Counted from the first letter of the stretch, positions 53,028-62,112 are shown. The stretch: 64,000 nucleotides of DNA from Gluconobacter sp. Gdi (GCF_014132155.1 NZ_BLJQ01000002.1:248001-312000), one strand, 5' to 3'. The notes: generated from the letters alone by a model not told the origin. Translations and numbers: made by a program.

Positions 53028-54341
53028 ATGACGAGCAATACGAGCCTTTCGACAGATGCGAAACGCAGGTTTCGTCCAGGGATTTTCTCTCAGGTTGTGG
53101 TTGCAACTCTGATCGGGGTTCTGGTTGGTCTGTTCGCCCCGCATGTTGCAGGGCAATTTCGATGGCTCACCGACCTGTTCCTTCGTCTGATTCTGATGGC
53201 GGTCGGCCCACTGCTTTTCTGCATTGTCGTGACGGGTATTACGGGTGCGGGATCGCTAGGTGCTGTGGGACGACTGGGCTTTCGGTCCCTGATTTATTTC
53301 GAGGGTATGACCACGCTCGTCCTGCTGCTGTCGGTTGGGGCAGCAATGCTTATCCGGCCCGGGCAAGGACTGACTTTTACGCCTAGTCCTGAGGACGCCC
53401 ATATCGTGGCATCCTACGCTGCGAACGCTCACCTTCTGCACGGACAGGGTTTTACCGGGTTCATCCTGAGTCTTGTTCCACGGTCTCCGGTTGCGGCTTT
53501 CGCCGAAGGGAACATTCTCCAGATCCTGTTTTTCGCCATTCTGACAGGATGTTGCCTGAGCCGGATTGGGGACGCTGGTGCACCTGTTACACGCCTGATT
53601 GAAAGTCTTTCGACGCTTTTTTCAAGAATGATGCGCCTGATTATCGCTCTGGCACCGCTAGGAGTTTTCGGGGCCGTTGCGACGACGGTAGCAGAGTACG
53701 GACTGGATGCTATCGGTCGGCTTGCGTCGTTCGTTGTGCTCTATTTCGCAGCTATTGCAGTTTTCATCGTTGTGCTTCTGGGGGGCTGTCTTTTGGCGTG
53801 CGGTGTTCATCCGTGGCGCTTTGCCCGTTATTTCCGTGAAGAGATCCTTATCGTCACGGCGACGACCAGCTCTGATTCAGTTCTGCCAAGCATCATGGCA
53901 AAGCTCGAAGCCATGGGCGTTTCCAGGCAGGTGGTTGGCTTGGTCGTTCCTGCCGGGTATTCGCTCAATCTGGATGCACTATCGATCTATCTTGGCTTTG
54001 CTATTGTGTTTCTGGCCGATGTGACTGGTACGCCTCTGACGCTGACGCAAATGCTCTCCATGCTGGCGACGGCACTGATTACGTCCAAAGGGGCTCATGG
54101 AGTTCCGGGGATTGCGATCGTCGTTCTGGCTGCCACGTTGGCTGCTGCTCCTTCCATTCCGCTCTCCAGTCTTGTGCTTCTTCTGGCGGTAGACTGGTTT
54201 ATCGGAATTGCCCGGGCTGTTGGTAACCTTGCAGGAAACTGTGTTGCTCCTGTTGTTATGGCGGCCTGGACTGGGGCGCTGGATCGTGAGCAGGCCCGAC
54301 ATATTCTGGCTCCCCGTGCGAAAATGGAGCTTCAGTCATGA
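53028..54341 (+). CDS. DAACS-family (DctA/GltP-like) dicarboxylate:cation symporter
   Basis: This 437-residue inner-membrane transporter has the DAACS pattern: GVLVGLFAPHVAG near the N-terminus, the serine-rich hairpin TATTSSDSVLPSIMAKLEAMG, then VVGLVVPAGYSLNLDALSIY and IALAPLGVFGAVA. In DctA and GltPh the substrate/cation motif is N-[ML]-D-G-T; here it reads NLDAL, losing both Gly and Thr, so substrate or coupling ion may be unusual. AAGAAGG lies before ATG 53028. Its stop overlaps the dehydrogenase ATG by 4 nt, implying coupled synthesis. Confidence 0.9.
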   Translation: MTSNTSLSTDAKRRFRPGIFSQVVVATLIGVLVGLFAPHVAGQFRWLTDLFLRLILMAVGPLLFCIVVTGITGAGSLGAVGRLGFRSLIYFEGMTTLVLLLSVGAAMLIRPGQGLTFTPSPEDAHIVASYAANAHLLHGQGFTGFILSLVPRSPVAAFAEGNILQILFFAILTGCCLSRIGDAGAPVTRLIESLSTLFSRMMRLIIALAPLGVFGAVATTVAEYGLDAIGRLASFVVLYFAAIAVFIVVLLGGCLLACGVHPWRFARYFREEILIVTATTSSDSVLPSIMAKLEAMGVSRQVVGLVVPAGYSLNLDALSIYLGFAIVFLADVTGTPLTLTQMLSMLATALITSKGAHGVPGIAIVVLAATLAAAPSIPLSSLVLLLAVDWFIGIARAVGNLAGNCVAPVVMAAWTGALDREQARHILAPRAKMELQS

Positions 54342-55381
54342 GCAGCATGACAAAGCTTTTGTATTATCCGGAAGCGTTGCTGTCTGAGCGTGTTCACGCG
54401 TGTCTGGTGGAAGCCGGAGCGCAGGATGCAGACGCCGAAGCCACGACCCGGGCCTTGCTTCATGCATCTCGTATCGGGGTCGATAGTCATGGTGTTCGGC
54501 TGGTAGGCCATTATGTAAGGCTTCTGCGGTCTGGTGGTGTGAATTCCCAGCCTGTTCCTGTCTTCACCCGAACAGGGCCGGCAACTGGGCAGTTGAATGC
54601 TGACGGCGGGCTGGCTCATTCTGCGGCCTATCGCGCCATGGATGAAGCTGTGTCGTTAGCTCGGGGCGCTGGAATTGGCGCGGTTGGAGTGCATCATTCC
54701 TCGCATTTCGGAGCCGCTGGCGCGTATGTCGTTGAGGCTGCGAGGCAGGGAATGATCGGTTTGATCATGAGTAACTCTGACGCAGCCGTGTCTCTGTTTG
54801 GGGGCGCCAAGCCATTTCACGGAACAAACCCTATTGCGATGGCCGCCCCGACCAGTGGTTCTGATCCGTGGCTTATGGACATTGCGACGTCTTCAATTCC
54901 ATTCAACCGCGTTAAGCTCTATCGCTCTCTTGGCTTGTCGTTACCATCAGGTGTGGCTGCGAGTGATGACGGACTACCCACACGGGATGCACAGTCAGCT
55001 GCGTTTCTTCAGCCACTCGGTGGGGAAGAGTTTGGTTTCAAGGGGGCTGCACTGGCTGGGCTTGTTACCATACTGGCAGGCGTTCTGACGGGGGCGGCAC
55101 TGGACCCGGTTATGGTTGGAACTGATGAAGAGCAGAGCGACCGGAAGCGACAGAATGTTGGTCACTTTGCAATCGCCATAGATCCAGCAAGGTTTATTGG
55201 CCAAGCGGCCTATGATCTTGCAATGGGCTCTTATCTTGATCTTTTAAGGAATGACCCGTCCGTTAATTCGCACAATCCTGTTATGGCGCCGGGTGACCGG
55301 GAGTGGCAGGAGGCTCGAAAGCGTGCCGAGACAGGGATTCCGGTTGATCCCGATACACAGCGAATTCTCGGTTTGATCTGA
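54338..55381 (+). CDS. Ldh2/malate-L-lactate dehydrogenase-family oxidoreductase
   Basis: This 347-residue cytosolic NAD(P)-dependent enzyme belongs to the type-2 malate/lactate dehydrogenase family, which also includes ureidoglycolate, sulfolactate and diketogulonate reductases. Motifs are SRIGVDSHGVRLVGHY, VHHSSHFGAAGAYV with the catalytic histidine, and FGFKGAALAGLVTILAGVLTG. ATG 54338 overlaps the symporter stop. It would oxidise the imported 2-hydroxyacid or reduce a keto acid; the exact substrate cannot be assigned. A strong terminator closes the operon. Confidence 0.88.
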   Translation: MSSMTKLLYYPEALLSERVHACLVEAGAQDADAEATTRALLHASRIGVDSHGVRLVGHYVRLLRSGGVNSQPVPVFTRTGPATGQLNADGGLAHSAAYRAMDEAVSLARGAGIGAVGVHHSSHFGAAGAYVVEAARQGMIGLIMSNSDAAVSLFGGAKPFHGTNPIAMAAPTSGSDPWLMDIATSSIPFNRVKLYRSLGLSLPSGVAASDDGLPTRDAQSAAFLQPLGGEEFGFKGAALAGLVTILAGVLTGAALDPVMVGTDEEQSDRKRQNVGHFAIAIDPARFIGQAAYDLAMGSYLDLLRNDPSVNSHNPVMAPGDREWQEARKRAETGIPVDPDTQRILGLI

Positions 55382-55411
55382 GGGCATAATTTATTCCCGA
55401 ACAATAGCGAT

Positions 55412-55447
55412 CGGCACGTCTTGGTTAAGATGTGCCGTTTTTTTTTT
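55412..55447 (+). terminator. Terminator closing the receptor/symporter/dehydrogenase operon
   Basis: CGGCACGTCTT and AAGATGTGCCG pair over 11 positions with one G-T and a GGTT loop, followed by ten Ts. It lies about 30 nt past the dehydrogenase stop. Confidence 0.93.
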
Positions 55448-55582
55448 GGTTCGGAGAGGAGGCAGTCAAACCGAAGCACATACACCTCTTCCCATGTCAT
55501 CAGTTTGCGCTCGTGCTGCTTTTTTCCTGGTCCATTTGTCCTTTTGGTGGAGAAGGGGACGAGATTGTGAGAAGGAGACACC

Positions 55583-56896
55583 ATGGTTGCGCTCACTCCT
55601 TCTCAGAAAACGGCTCTCGATGAAATCATCAAGGCGCATGCTGAAAAGCGGCCTACGCATTTACTGACGGGGTATGCCGGGAGCGGTAAGACGACACTGA
55701 TGCAGGAAGTGGCCAGGCATTTCCTTCGTTTGAATGTTGTGACCGTGATTACGGCGCCGACACACAAGGCCACGGCTGTACTGCGAAGCAAGGTGGACAA
55801 GACCGTCGAGTGCCGGACCATCCAGAGCCATTTGAGCCTTCAGCCGTCATCTCAGGGTGGTAAAACCACTCTTGTACGCGCGAAGCGGCCGCAAACCATT
55901 CCGGATGGCGTGGTGATTGTGGATGAGTGTTCCATGATTTCGCGTGAGCTGATGGGGTGGATCCGGGATTTGCTCAAATACTGCTTCGTGCTGTTTGTAG
56001 GGGATCCAGCGCAGCTTCCGCCGGTGGGGGAAGACGCTTCGCCGTCTTTTTCTGTCCCGTCGACATCGCATCTTGAGACGGTGGTTCGGCAGGCGGCGGG
56101 TAATCCCATTCTGGAAGCTGCTACGATCATCAGGCAGAGTCAGGGTGGCGATGTGGACTGGAGCTGGGTTCAGGATGCCCGGAAAGGCTCCTCCGGGCTA
56201 TTCGTTCCCAAGGATGTGGAAAGCTGGGTTCGCAAGGCCTTCACGTCTGATGCATTTGACGCGGACAATGATAGTTTTCGTTACCTGTGCTGGACGAATG
56301 ATCGGGTTCATCAAGTGAACCAGATGGTTCGACAATGGCGGTATGGGGAGACGATTGATCGTCCCTTTATGCCGGGGGAGCGTGCCGTCGCGCGCGCGCC
56401 TTTTAGTCGACAGAACGAAGACAAGAGCCGACAGCAGATTGCGACCAATGAAGAAGTTCTGGTCATGGATATTCAGGCGTCTCGTTTGTCGTACCGCTTT
56501 GACGCCTGTGGATCTCTGGCGGCATGGACAACGGATCTGCCAGCTTGGGAGCTGACTGTGCTCACGCTGGCAGGAGAAGAAATTACTGCGCATCTGGTGC
56601 AGGATCCGCGGGATCTTCAGAGTGTGGACCGTCGGCTTGTTCAGGAAGCCAAACAGGAGCGCAAACGCTGGCAGCAACGGTTTGCGTTTCAGAGTGCGCT
56701 GCTTAATTTGCAGGCCATTTATGCCATGACGGTGCATACGTCTCAGGGCAGTACGTTCCGGAATGTTTTTGTGGATCTGGGTGACCTCCGACGTCGGGCA
56801 GGAGGAAACCCTCTTGAGACCCAGCAGCTTTGTTATGTAGCCCTGACCCGCGCGACGGATATGGTCTTTCTCGTCAATACTGGCTCTGCGAACTGA
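55583..56896 (+). CDS. Dda-like SF1B DNA helicase
   Basis: This 437-residue ATPase shows the SF1 helicase motifs in order: GYAGSGKTTLMQ (Walker A, about 31-42), IVDECSMIS (motif II), GDPAQLPPVGED (motif III), TVHTSQGSTFRNV (motif V) and YVALTRATD (motif VI). The compact size and UvrD_C_2-type end are close to phage T4 Dda (439 aa) rather than to full-length RecD2, because no N-terminal helix-hairpin-helix region is present. A perfect AAGGAG lies 6 nt before ATG 55583. It may be a domesticated phage gene or a resident repair helicase; no phage genes flank it. Confidence 0.87.
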   Translation: MVALTPSQKTALDEIIKAHAEKRPTHLLTGYAGSGKTTLMQEVARHFLRLNVVTVITAPTHKATAVLRSKVDKTVECRTIQSHLSLQPSSQGGKTTLVRAKRPQTIPDGVVIVDECSMISRELMGWIRDLLKYCFVLFVGDPAQLPPVGEDASPSFSVPSTSHLETVVRQAAGNPILEAATIIRQSQGGDVDWSWVQDARKGSSGLFVPKDVESWVRKAFTSDAFDADNDSFRYLCWTNDRVHQVNQMVRQWRYGETIDRPFMPGERAVARAPFSRQNEDKSRQQIATNEEVLVMDIQASRLSYRFDACGSLAAWTTDLPAWELTVLTLAGEEITAHLVQDPRDLQSVDRRLVQEAKQERKRWQQRFAFQSALLNLQAIYAMTVHTSQGSTFRNVFVDLGDLRRRAGGNPLETQQLCYVALTRATDMVFLVNTGSAN

Positions 56897-56959
56897 AAAC
56901 TGACGGTTGATTTACTGAGATTTCCGTTGGTGAGCTCGAACGAAACAAGGAATAGGGCG

Positions 56960-57118
56960 ATGCGGGTAAAAGTTGGTCTGGCTCTGGCACTTCTGGTGGC
57001 TTTGGCTGCTTGCGGGCCGGATTATGGTGGGCAAGGCTCACGCCAATATCGGGGAGATGGGTTCGGTAATACGGGTTCAGGTCGAAGCAGCTATGGATAT
57101 CAAGGCGGCCCAACCTGA
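56960..57118 (+). CDS. Tiny lipoprotein (52 aa)
   Basis: The 52-residue product has a lipoprotein signal (VGLALALLVALAAC, lipobox LAAC with Cys at about 18) followed by a Gly/Tyr/Ser-rich, probably disordered tail (GQGSRQYRGDGFGNTG). AAGG and AGGG precede ATG 56960. It follows the helicase by 63 nt and converges on sucA. It should be lipid-anchored in the periplasm or outer membrane. No family is recognised. Confidence 0.7.
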   Translation: MRVKVGLALALLVALAACGPDYGGQGSRQYRGDGFGNTGSGRSSYGYQGGPT

Positions 57119-57127
57119 AAAGCGTTT

Positions 57128-57150
57128 GCTGGCCTGAGCGTCAGGCCAGC
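57128..57150. terminator. Perfect hairpin at the sucA 3' end
   Basis: GCTGGCCTGA and TCAGGCCAGC form a perfect 10-bp stem with a GCG loop, overlapping the sucA stop codon. On the minus strand it is followed by AAACGCTTTTC, a late and short U-tract. It lies between the convergent lipoprotein and sucA genes and may end both transcripts. Confidence 0.65.
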
Positions 57151-59786
57151 GCGTCCTGCACCAGTTTTTCCTGCTGCGCCGCATGTGCACCAGGAAGACC
57201 GGTTGCAGGAGAGGCAGCACTTTCGCGGCCCACATAATCGGGGCGCTGTACCTTGTGACCGCACTCTCGAAGAGCGCGCTCGATCCGACGATCAACGAAA
57301 ATCCAGGCACCATTATTCTGGGGCTCTTCCTGACACCAGACAATCTGTTCAGCATCCGGATAAAGCTCCAGTTGCTGGATCAGGGCGTGATGAGGGAACG
57401 GATAGAGCTGCTCCAGTCGGATGATGGCCACGTCCGTGCATGACTTCCGCGCCCGCTCGGCAGTCAGGTCATAGAAGACCTTACCGGAACACAGGATAAT
57501 TTTTCTAGGATTGGTAATGGTTTGCGGGTCCGCCAGGACTGGCTGGAAACGCGTGTGTGGCCCCATCTCAGCAAGCGCAGAAACGGCTTCTTTATGGCGA
57601 AGCAGAGACTTGGGCGTGAAGATGATCAGCGGCTTGCGGCAGCGGCGCGCGATCTGGCGGCGCAGAGCATGGAAATAATTGGCCGGGCTTGTGATGTTGC
57701 AGACGCGCAGATTGTTTTCTGCACACAACTGAAGAATGCGCTCTGGTCGGGCAGATGAATGTTCAGGTCCGCCACCTTCATATCCATGAGGAAGAAGGAG
57801 CGTCAGGCTGGATGTACGAAGCCACTTGGTTTCCCCTGAGGCGATGAACTGATCCAGAATGACCTGTGCACCGTTGGCGAAGTCTCCGAACTGGGCTTCC
57901 CAGAGAACCAGTGTGTCCGGGTCGCCGAGGGAATAGCCGTATTCGAAGCCTAGCACCCCGAACTCGGAGAGGGGGGAATTCCAGAGGTGCAGCGGGGCCT
58001 GATGGGGGGCGATATGGGCGAGGAGCGTTTCTTCCCGTCCCGTTTCCTGATCAAACAGGACAGCATGACGCTGGCTGAAAGTGCCGCGTCGGCTATCCTG
58101 ACCTGACAGGCGCACAGGATGCCCGTCCATTGAGAGCGTGCCAAACGCAAGGGCTTCGGCTGTGGCCCAATCGAGAGGGCCACCCTCCGCGACGGCCTTA
58201 CCGCGGGCGATAATCTGCCGTGCAAGGCGGGGGTGAACGTTCAGGCCCTCTGGAATAGTGCCGATGGCCTCCCCGATCATGCGCAGACGTTCCATCGGAA
58301 CGCCGGTCATGGGTTGGATGCGTTCAGGTTCATCCTGGAGGCGGGTCGAATCCTGCGGTCCGTCCAGCCAGTCAGTTGCGTTTGGACGGTAATGCTCGGA
58401 GGCTGAGAATTGTTCTTCCAGTCGTCTCTGGAAGTGCTGCCACATCTCTTCAACCTGATCCGACGTCAGAATGCCTTTACGGACTAGGGTATCGGCATAG
58501 AGACGACGCGTCGTGGGTCGGGACTGGATGGCATGGACCATGGCAGGCTGGGTGAAGGCGGGTTCGTCGGTTTCATTGTGGCCATGGCGACGATAGCAGA
58601 CGACATCCAGTACGACGTCCGCATGAAAATCGCGGCGCCATTCATGTGCCAGCAGGGCCGCCCGCGCGACAGCGTCCGGGTCATCGCCATTGACATGCAG
58701 GATGGGAGCCTGAACGGATTTTGCGATATCCGTATTGTAGATGCCGGAATGGGCGTCTGACTGGACTGTCGTGAAGCCGATCTGATTGTTGATGATAACG
58801 TGGACGGTTCCGCCTGTGCGGTAGCCTTCAAGCTTGGAAAGGCCCAGCGTTTCATAAACAACGCCCTGCCCGGCGAACGCAGCGTCGCCATGAACAAGAA
58901 TGCCGAGGTGGCGATTGCGATTTTTGTCTTTCTCGCGATCCTGGTCAGCGCGGACGCGACCGAGCACAACAGGGTCCACGGCTTCCAGGTGAGACGGATT
59001 GGGCAGGAGCGAGATACGCAGTGTGTGGCCTGCGTGTTCCATCGTGGTAGAGGTGCCGAGATGGTATTTAACGTCGCCAGACCCCTGGATGTCATCTGGT
59101 TTGAAGGATGTGCCCGCGAATTCACTGAAGATTGCCGCAAAGGGCTTCCGCAGAATATTGGCCATGACGTTTAGTCGGCCACGATGTGGCATACCTAGGG
59201 ACACAGATTTTGCACCATCGCGTGCGGCAGCATCGATCAGGGTCCGAAGGGCGACAATAACACTCTCTCCACCTTCCAGTCCGAAACGGCGCATTCCCAT
59301 GAAGCGCTTCTGACAGAATCCTTCAAACCCTTCCGCACGCGTCAGGGCCAGAAGGATCCGTTCCGGTTCCATCGCGGGTGTCGAGGAGGGGGTCTCAAGC
59401 CGGTCAATCCACCACTGTCTCTGTTGTGGATCCTGAATGTGCATGAATTCAGCGCTTAGGGTGCCAGAGTAGGCACGGCGCAAACGAGCGAGCAGATCCC
59501 GGTCTGCGTCGGGTGGGCTGAGTTCCGGGATGTGTGGAGTTGGGGCGAGGCCCAGCGGGTCCAGACGTGCGAGTGCATGGCCGCGCAGACGGTAGGCATT
59601 TTTCAAAGTCTCAGCGCTACTATCCGACGTATCAGTTAGTGGACGTTCAGCACCAAGGGTTTCGAACAGTGCGGCGAACGCTGGGTCCACAGACGCAGGG
59701 TCGGTCTGCCAGCGGGCATGAAGCTCGGCCAGATAGACAGTGTTTGCGCCATTAATGGCATCGCGGTCGTCGCGGTGATCGCCCAT
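57141..59786 (-). CDS. sucA: 2-oxoglutarate dehydrogenase E1 component
   Basis: This 881-residue thiamine-diphosphate enzyme decarboxylates 2-oxoglutarate in the E1-E2-E3 complex. The N-terminal E2-binding segment (NGANTVYLAELHARWQ) is present. SLGMPHRGRLNVMANIL, GDAAFAGQGVVYETLGLS with the downstream NNQIGFTT (ThDP motif), and LLLPHGYEGGGPEHSSARPE follow. It is shorter than typical E1o (930-1000 aa), and no sucB or lpd gene follows; the gene converges on an unrelated lipoprotein gene. In acetic acid bacteria with an incomplete TCA cycle this enzyme mainly supplies succinyl-CoA. Confidence 0.96.
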   Translation of the reverse strand: MGDHRDDRDAINGANTVYLAELHARWQTDPASVDPAFAALFETLGAERPLTDTSDSSAETLKNAYRLRGHALARLDPLGLAPTPHIPELSPPDADRDLLARLRRAYSGTLSAEFMHIQDPQQRQWWIDRLETPSSTPAMEPERILLALTRAEGFEGFCQKRFMGMRRFGLEGGESVIVALRTLIDAAARDGAKSVSLGMPHRGRLNVMANILRKPFAAIFSEFAGTSFKPDDIQGSGDVKYHLGTSTTMEHAGHTLRISLLPNPSHLEAVDPVVLGRVRADQDREKDKNRNRHLGILVHGDAAFAGQGVVYETLGLSKLEGYRTGGTVHVIINNQIGFTTVQSDAHSGIYNTDIAKSVQAPILHVNGDDPDAVARAALLAHEWRRDFHADVVLDVVCYRRHGHNETDEPAFTQPAMVHAIQSRPTTRRLYADTLVRKGILTSDQVEEMWQHFQRRLEEQFSASEHYRPNATDWLDGPQDSTRLQDEPERIQPMTGVPMERLRMIGEAIGTIPEGLNVHPRLARQIIARGKAVAEGGPLDWATAEALAFGTLSMDGHPVRLSGQDSRRGTFSQRHAVLFDQETGREETLLAHIAPHQAPLHLWNSPLSEFGVLGFEYGYSLGDPDTLVLWEAQFGDFANGAQVILDQFIASGETKWLRTSSLTLLLPHGYEGGGPEHSSARPERILQLCAENNLRVCNITSPANYFHALRRQIARRCRKPLIIFTPKSLLRHKEAVSALAEMGPHTRFQPVLADPQTITNPRKIILCSGKVFYDLTAERARKSCTDVAIIRLEQLYPFPHHALIQQLELYPDAEQIVWCQEEPQNNGAWIFVDRRIERALRECGHKVQRPDYVGRESAASPATGLPGAHAAQQEKLVQDALA

Positions 59787-59870
59787 GAAAAATCAGTCTC
59801 CAGTCACAGGGGCGCGAACTCTAGCCCATCAGAGCATGTGGGGGAACGCATTTGGATAATGCATTCCGTG

Positions 59871-60845
59871 TCAGTCTCTAGATGGGGTGAAGAACCGCTT
59901 CATGGAAGTCACTCGTTTGTCGAGAGTGCGTTTTGCCACAGGAGTTTCCGTCACATCAAAGGCGTGAAAGGCTCCGGAGACGATTTCCAGTTCCACGGAT
60001 ACGCCGCTTCGGATCAGTCGTTGGGCGTAAAGCAGGTCTTCTTCAAGAAACAGATCCAATGAGCCGATCGTCATAATGACAGGGGGCAGCCCTGAGAGAT
60101 CGCTGGCGCGGGAGGGCGCGGCATAGGGAGAAATATCGTCAGTGCCGGGCAGAGCGGGAGTGAGCAGAATCTCCCAAGCGTAAGTGTTACTGGCGCGTGT
60201 CCAGACGAATTCGCCTGCAACAGGGGAGGGGTTTGCCTCGTCGTTGATCGTCCGGTCATCCAGCATGGGGTAGATTAGGTTCTGGAAGAGGATGGCTGGC
60301 CCGTTGCGGTCTCTGGCCAGGAGGCAGATGGCGGCCGCAAGGTTTCCGCCTGCGCTTTCTCCAGTAACGGCGATCTGATCGCGGCGGATATTCAGGGTGT
60401 CAGCATTGTCATGGATCCAGCAGAGGGTCGCGTAGGCATCCTCGATGCCGCCTGGGAAAGGTGTTTCCGGTGTGAGGCGGTAATCCGGGGAAATGACAAG
60501 GCAGCTCAGATCCTGGGCGAAGCGGCAGAGTTCGCCGGTGTTCTGTTCGGGACGTCCAGCGCAGTGACCTCCCCCATGGAAGTGCAGCAGAACTGGACGC
60601 GGGGTGGAACTCTTTTCTTGAGGTTGGATGGTTAGGAGGCGGATGGTCCGGTCGTCGTCTTGGGGAGCGGGGATGTGTCGTTGTTCAATGGTGACCTGAA
60701 AATCTTCGGCTTTCTGAAAAGCCTGTGCAGCACGGTTTTCAAGGGCGTTTCGTAGATCCGGAAGTGTTTCTGCCGACAGGTCAGTAGCGGGGAACTGGTT
60801 GAGAGTAGGAAGGAGTTCCGGAAGGACAAGCGGCGCTGTGTTCAT
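59871..60845 (-). CDS. Alpha/beta-hydrolase of the HSL (hormone-sensitive lipase) family
   Basis: This 324-residue esterase has the HSL oxyanion motif HFHGGGHCAG (about 88-97), the nucleophile elbow GESAGGN (about 157-163), an acid residue in GSLDLFLEED and the histidine in GAFHAFDV. There is no signal peptide, so it is cytosolic. Typical substrates are short acyl esters. It lies 84 nt upstream of sucA in the same direction, but no functional link is evident. Confidence 0.9.
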   Translation of the reverse strand: MNTAPLVLPELLPTLNQFPATDLSAETLPDLRNALENRAAQAFQKAEDFQVTIEQRHIPAPQDDDRTIRLLTIQPQEKSSTPRPVLLHFHGGGHCAGRPEQNTGELCRFAQDLSCLVISPDYRLTPETPFPGGIEDAYATLCWIHDNADTLNIRRDQIAVTGESAGGNLAAAICLLARDRNGPAILFQNLIYPMLDDRTINDEANPSPVAGEFVWTRASNTYAWEILLTPALPGTDDISPYAAPSRASDLSGLPPVIMTIGSLDLFLEEDLLYAQRLIRSGVSVELEIVSGAFHAFDVTETPVAKRTLDKRVTSMKRFFTPSRD

Positions 60846-61049
60846 GAGGACAGTCCTGGAAAGATGAGAAACCTAATCTGTGGTGGCTTCAACGTCTGCC
60901 TGAAGAGGAGGTTTAAGGGACCATGTTTTCAGGTGAAGCAAAGTTTGCCATAAAATTGCCGCAACTTTTAAGCGCCGCGTAGCGTCATAGACACAGTGCC
61001 TTCTGGCAGTTTCTCGAAATTGCGAAGGACGTGTCGAGGAGTTCAGCTC

Positions 61050-61367
61050 ATGCGTGCTCTGCTTGTCTGTCTTTTTTTAGCTGTTACAGCTTTGATAACG
61101 CCTGATGCCTCCGCTCAGGGGCCGGAAAGCGGTATGTTGTCCGTACGGATGAGACTTGCTGAAGATGCAGGGATGTCTGGTGTGGACAGGCGATTGATTG
61201 TCTGTCGGATCAATCCGCGCCTGTTGCATACGGTCTGGGTTCCGAACGTGAAGGAACCGCGCCAGCCGCAGCTTTGCACGGGTGGAGCTAACCGGCTTGG
61301 GGCAGGATATGTCCGCTATCTGTCAACCAGTCGCGTTTCCAAATCGCAGAAACCACTTCGTGGGTAA
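61050..61367 (+). CDS. Hypothetical exported protein (105 aa)
   Basis: ATG 61050 follows CGAGGAG with an 8-nt spacer and opens a 105-residue frame. A signal peptide (LLVCLFLAVTALITPDASA, cleavage near 23) precedes a mature part of about 82 residues with two cysteines (LIVCRINP and QLCTGG) that could form a disulfide. I recognise no family. It is divergent from the HSL-type esterase, with a 204-nt gap that should contain both promoters. Confidence 0.6.
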   Translation: MRALLVCLFLAVTALITPDASAQGPESGMLSVRMRLAEDAGMSGVDRRLIVCRINPRLLHTVWVPNVKEPRQPQLCTGGANRLGAGYVRYLSTSRVSKSQKPLRG

Positions 61368-61447
61368 GTTTCTTTCGTCGGAGTTGGCGCTGGCATATGT
61401 GGAATAGGTCTTGCCGGGCCGTTGGGGCAGGGCTAGCCTCGATCACT

Positions 61448-62086
61448 ATGTCCGACATTTCTCTCGATTATGATGCTTTGGCGCATACGCCGATTGCGGA
61501 GAAGCCTTTCCCGCATGTGGTTGTGCCGCATTTCATCAGCAATGATGATCTTCAGTCCATTGTGGCTAATCTGCCGGAGATGCAGTCCGGCGGGTCGTTC
61601 CCACCAGAGGCATTGAATCTGACGCCTCGTGTGAGAGGCATGATCGAGGAATTGCAGGGGCCTTTGCTTAAGGACCTGATAGCGGAGAAGTTTGGCCTGG
61701 ACCTGGCGGATGCACCGACCATGCTGACGGTTCGTGGTCGGACGCGTGAAAAAGACGGACGTATTCACCGGGATTCTGAAGCCAAGCTGGTGACTGTGCT
61801 GTTGTACCTCAATCCGCGTGGAGAAGACTGGTCTTCCCGGGATGGGTGCCTGCGTCTGCTGAATGGCCCGGATGATGTCGAGGACTATGACGTCGAGGTC
61901 ACGCCTGCTGAGGGAACGCTGCTGGTGTTTCCCAATGGTCCTACAACGTGGCACGGACATCGGCAGTTTGTCGGGACGCGGTATGCGATCCAGCTCAATT
62001 ATATGGCAACGGGCCGGAAGGCTCGGTACGAACTGGGGCGGCATCGTCTTTCGGCGCTGGTCAAGCGCCTGCCTTTCGTAGGCTGA
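61448..62086 (+). CDS. 2OG-Fe(II) oxygenase-like protein
   Basis: This 212-residue protein looks like a double-stranded beta-helix dioxygenase. GRIHRDSEAKLVTVLLYLN contains the HxD iron ligands, and TTWHGHRQFVGTRYAIQLNY supplies the distal histidine and the arginine that would bind 2-oxoglutarate, at the usual spacing. FPHVVVPHFISNDDLQSI is a typical N-terminal entry. The frame opens at 61397, but ATG 61448 is the natural start. It lies 26 nt before asd and probably shares its mRNA. The substrate (protein, sugar or small molecule) is unknown. Confidence 0.75.
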   Translation: MSDISLDYDALAHTPIAEKPFPHVVVPHFISNDDLQSIVANLPEMQSGGSFPPEALNLTPRVRGMIEELQGPLLKDLIAEKFGLDLADAPTMLTVRGRTREKDGRIHRDSEAKLVTVLLYLNPRGEDWSSRDGCLRLLNGPDDVEDYDVEVTPAEGTLLVFPNGPTTWHGHRQFVGTRYAIQLNYMATGRKARYELGRHRLSALVKRLPFVG

Positions 62087-62112
62087 TTTTTTACAAGGGA
62101 ACGGAAAACATC

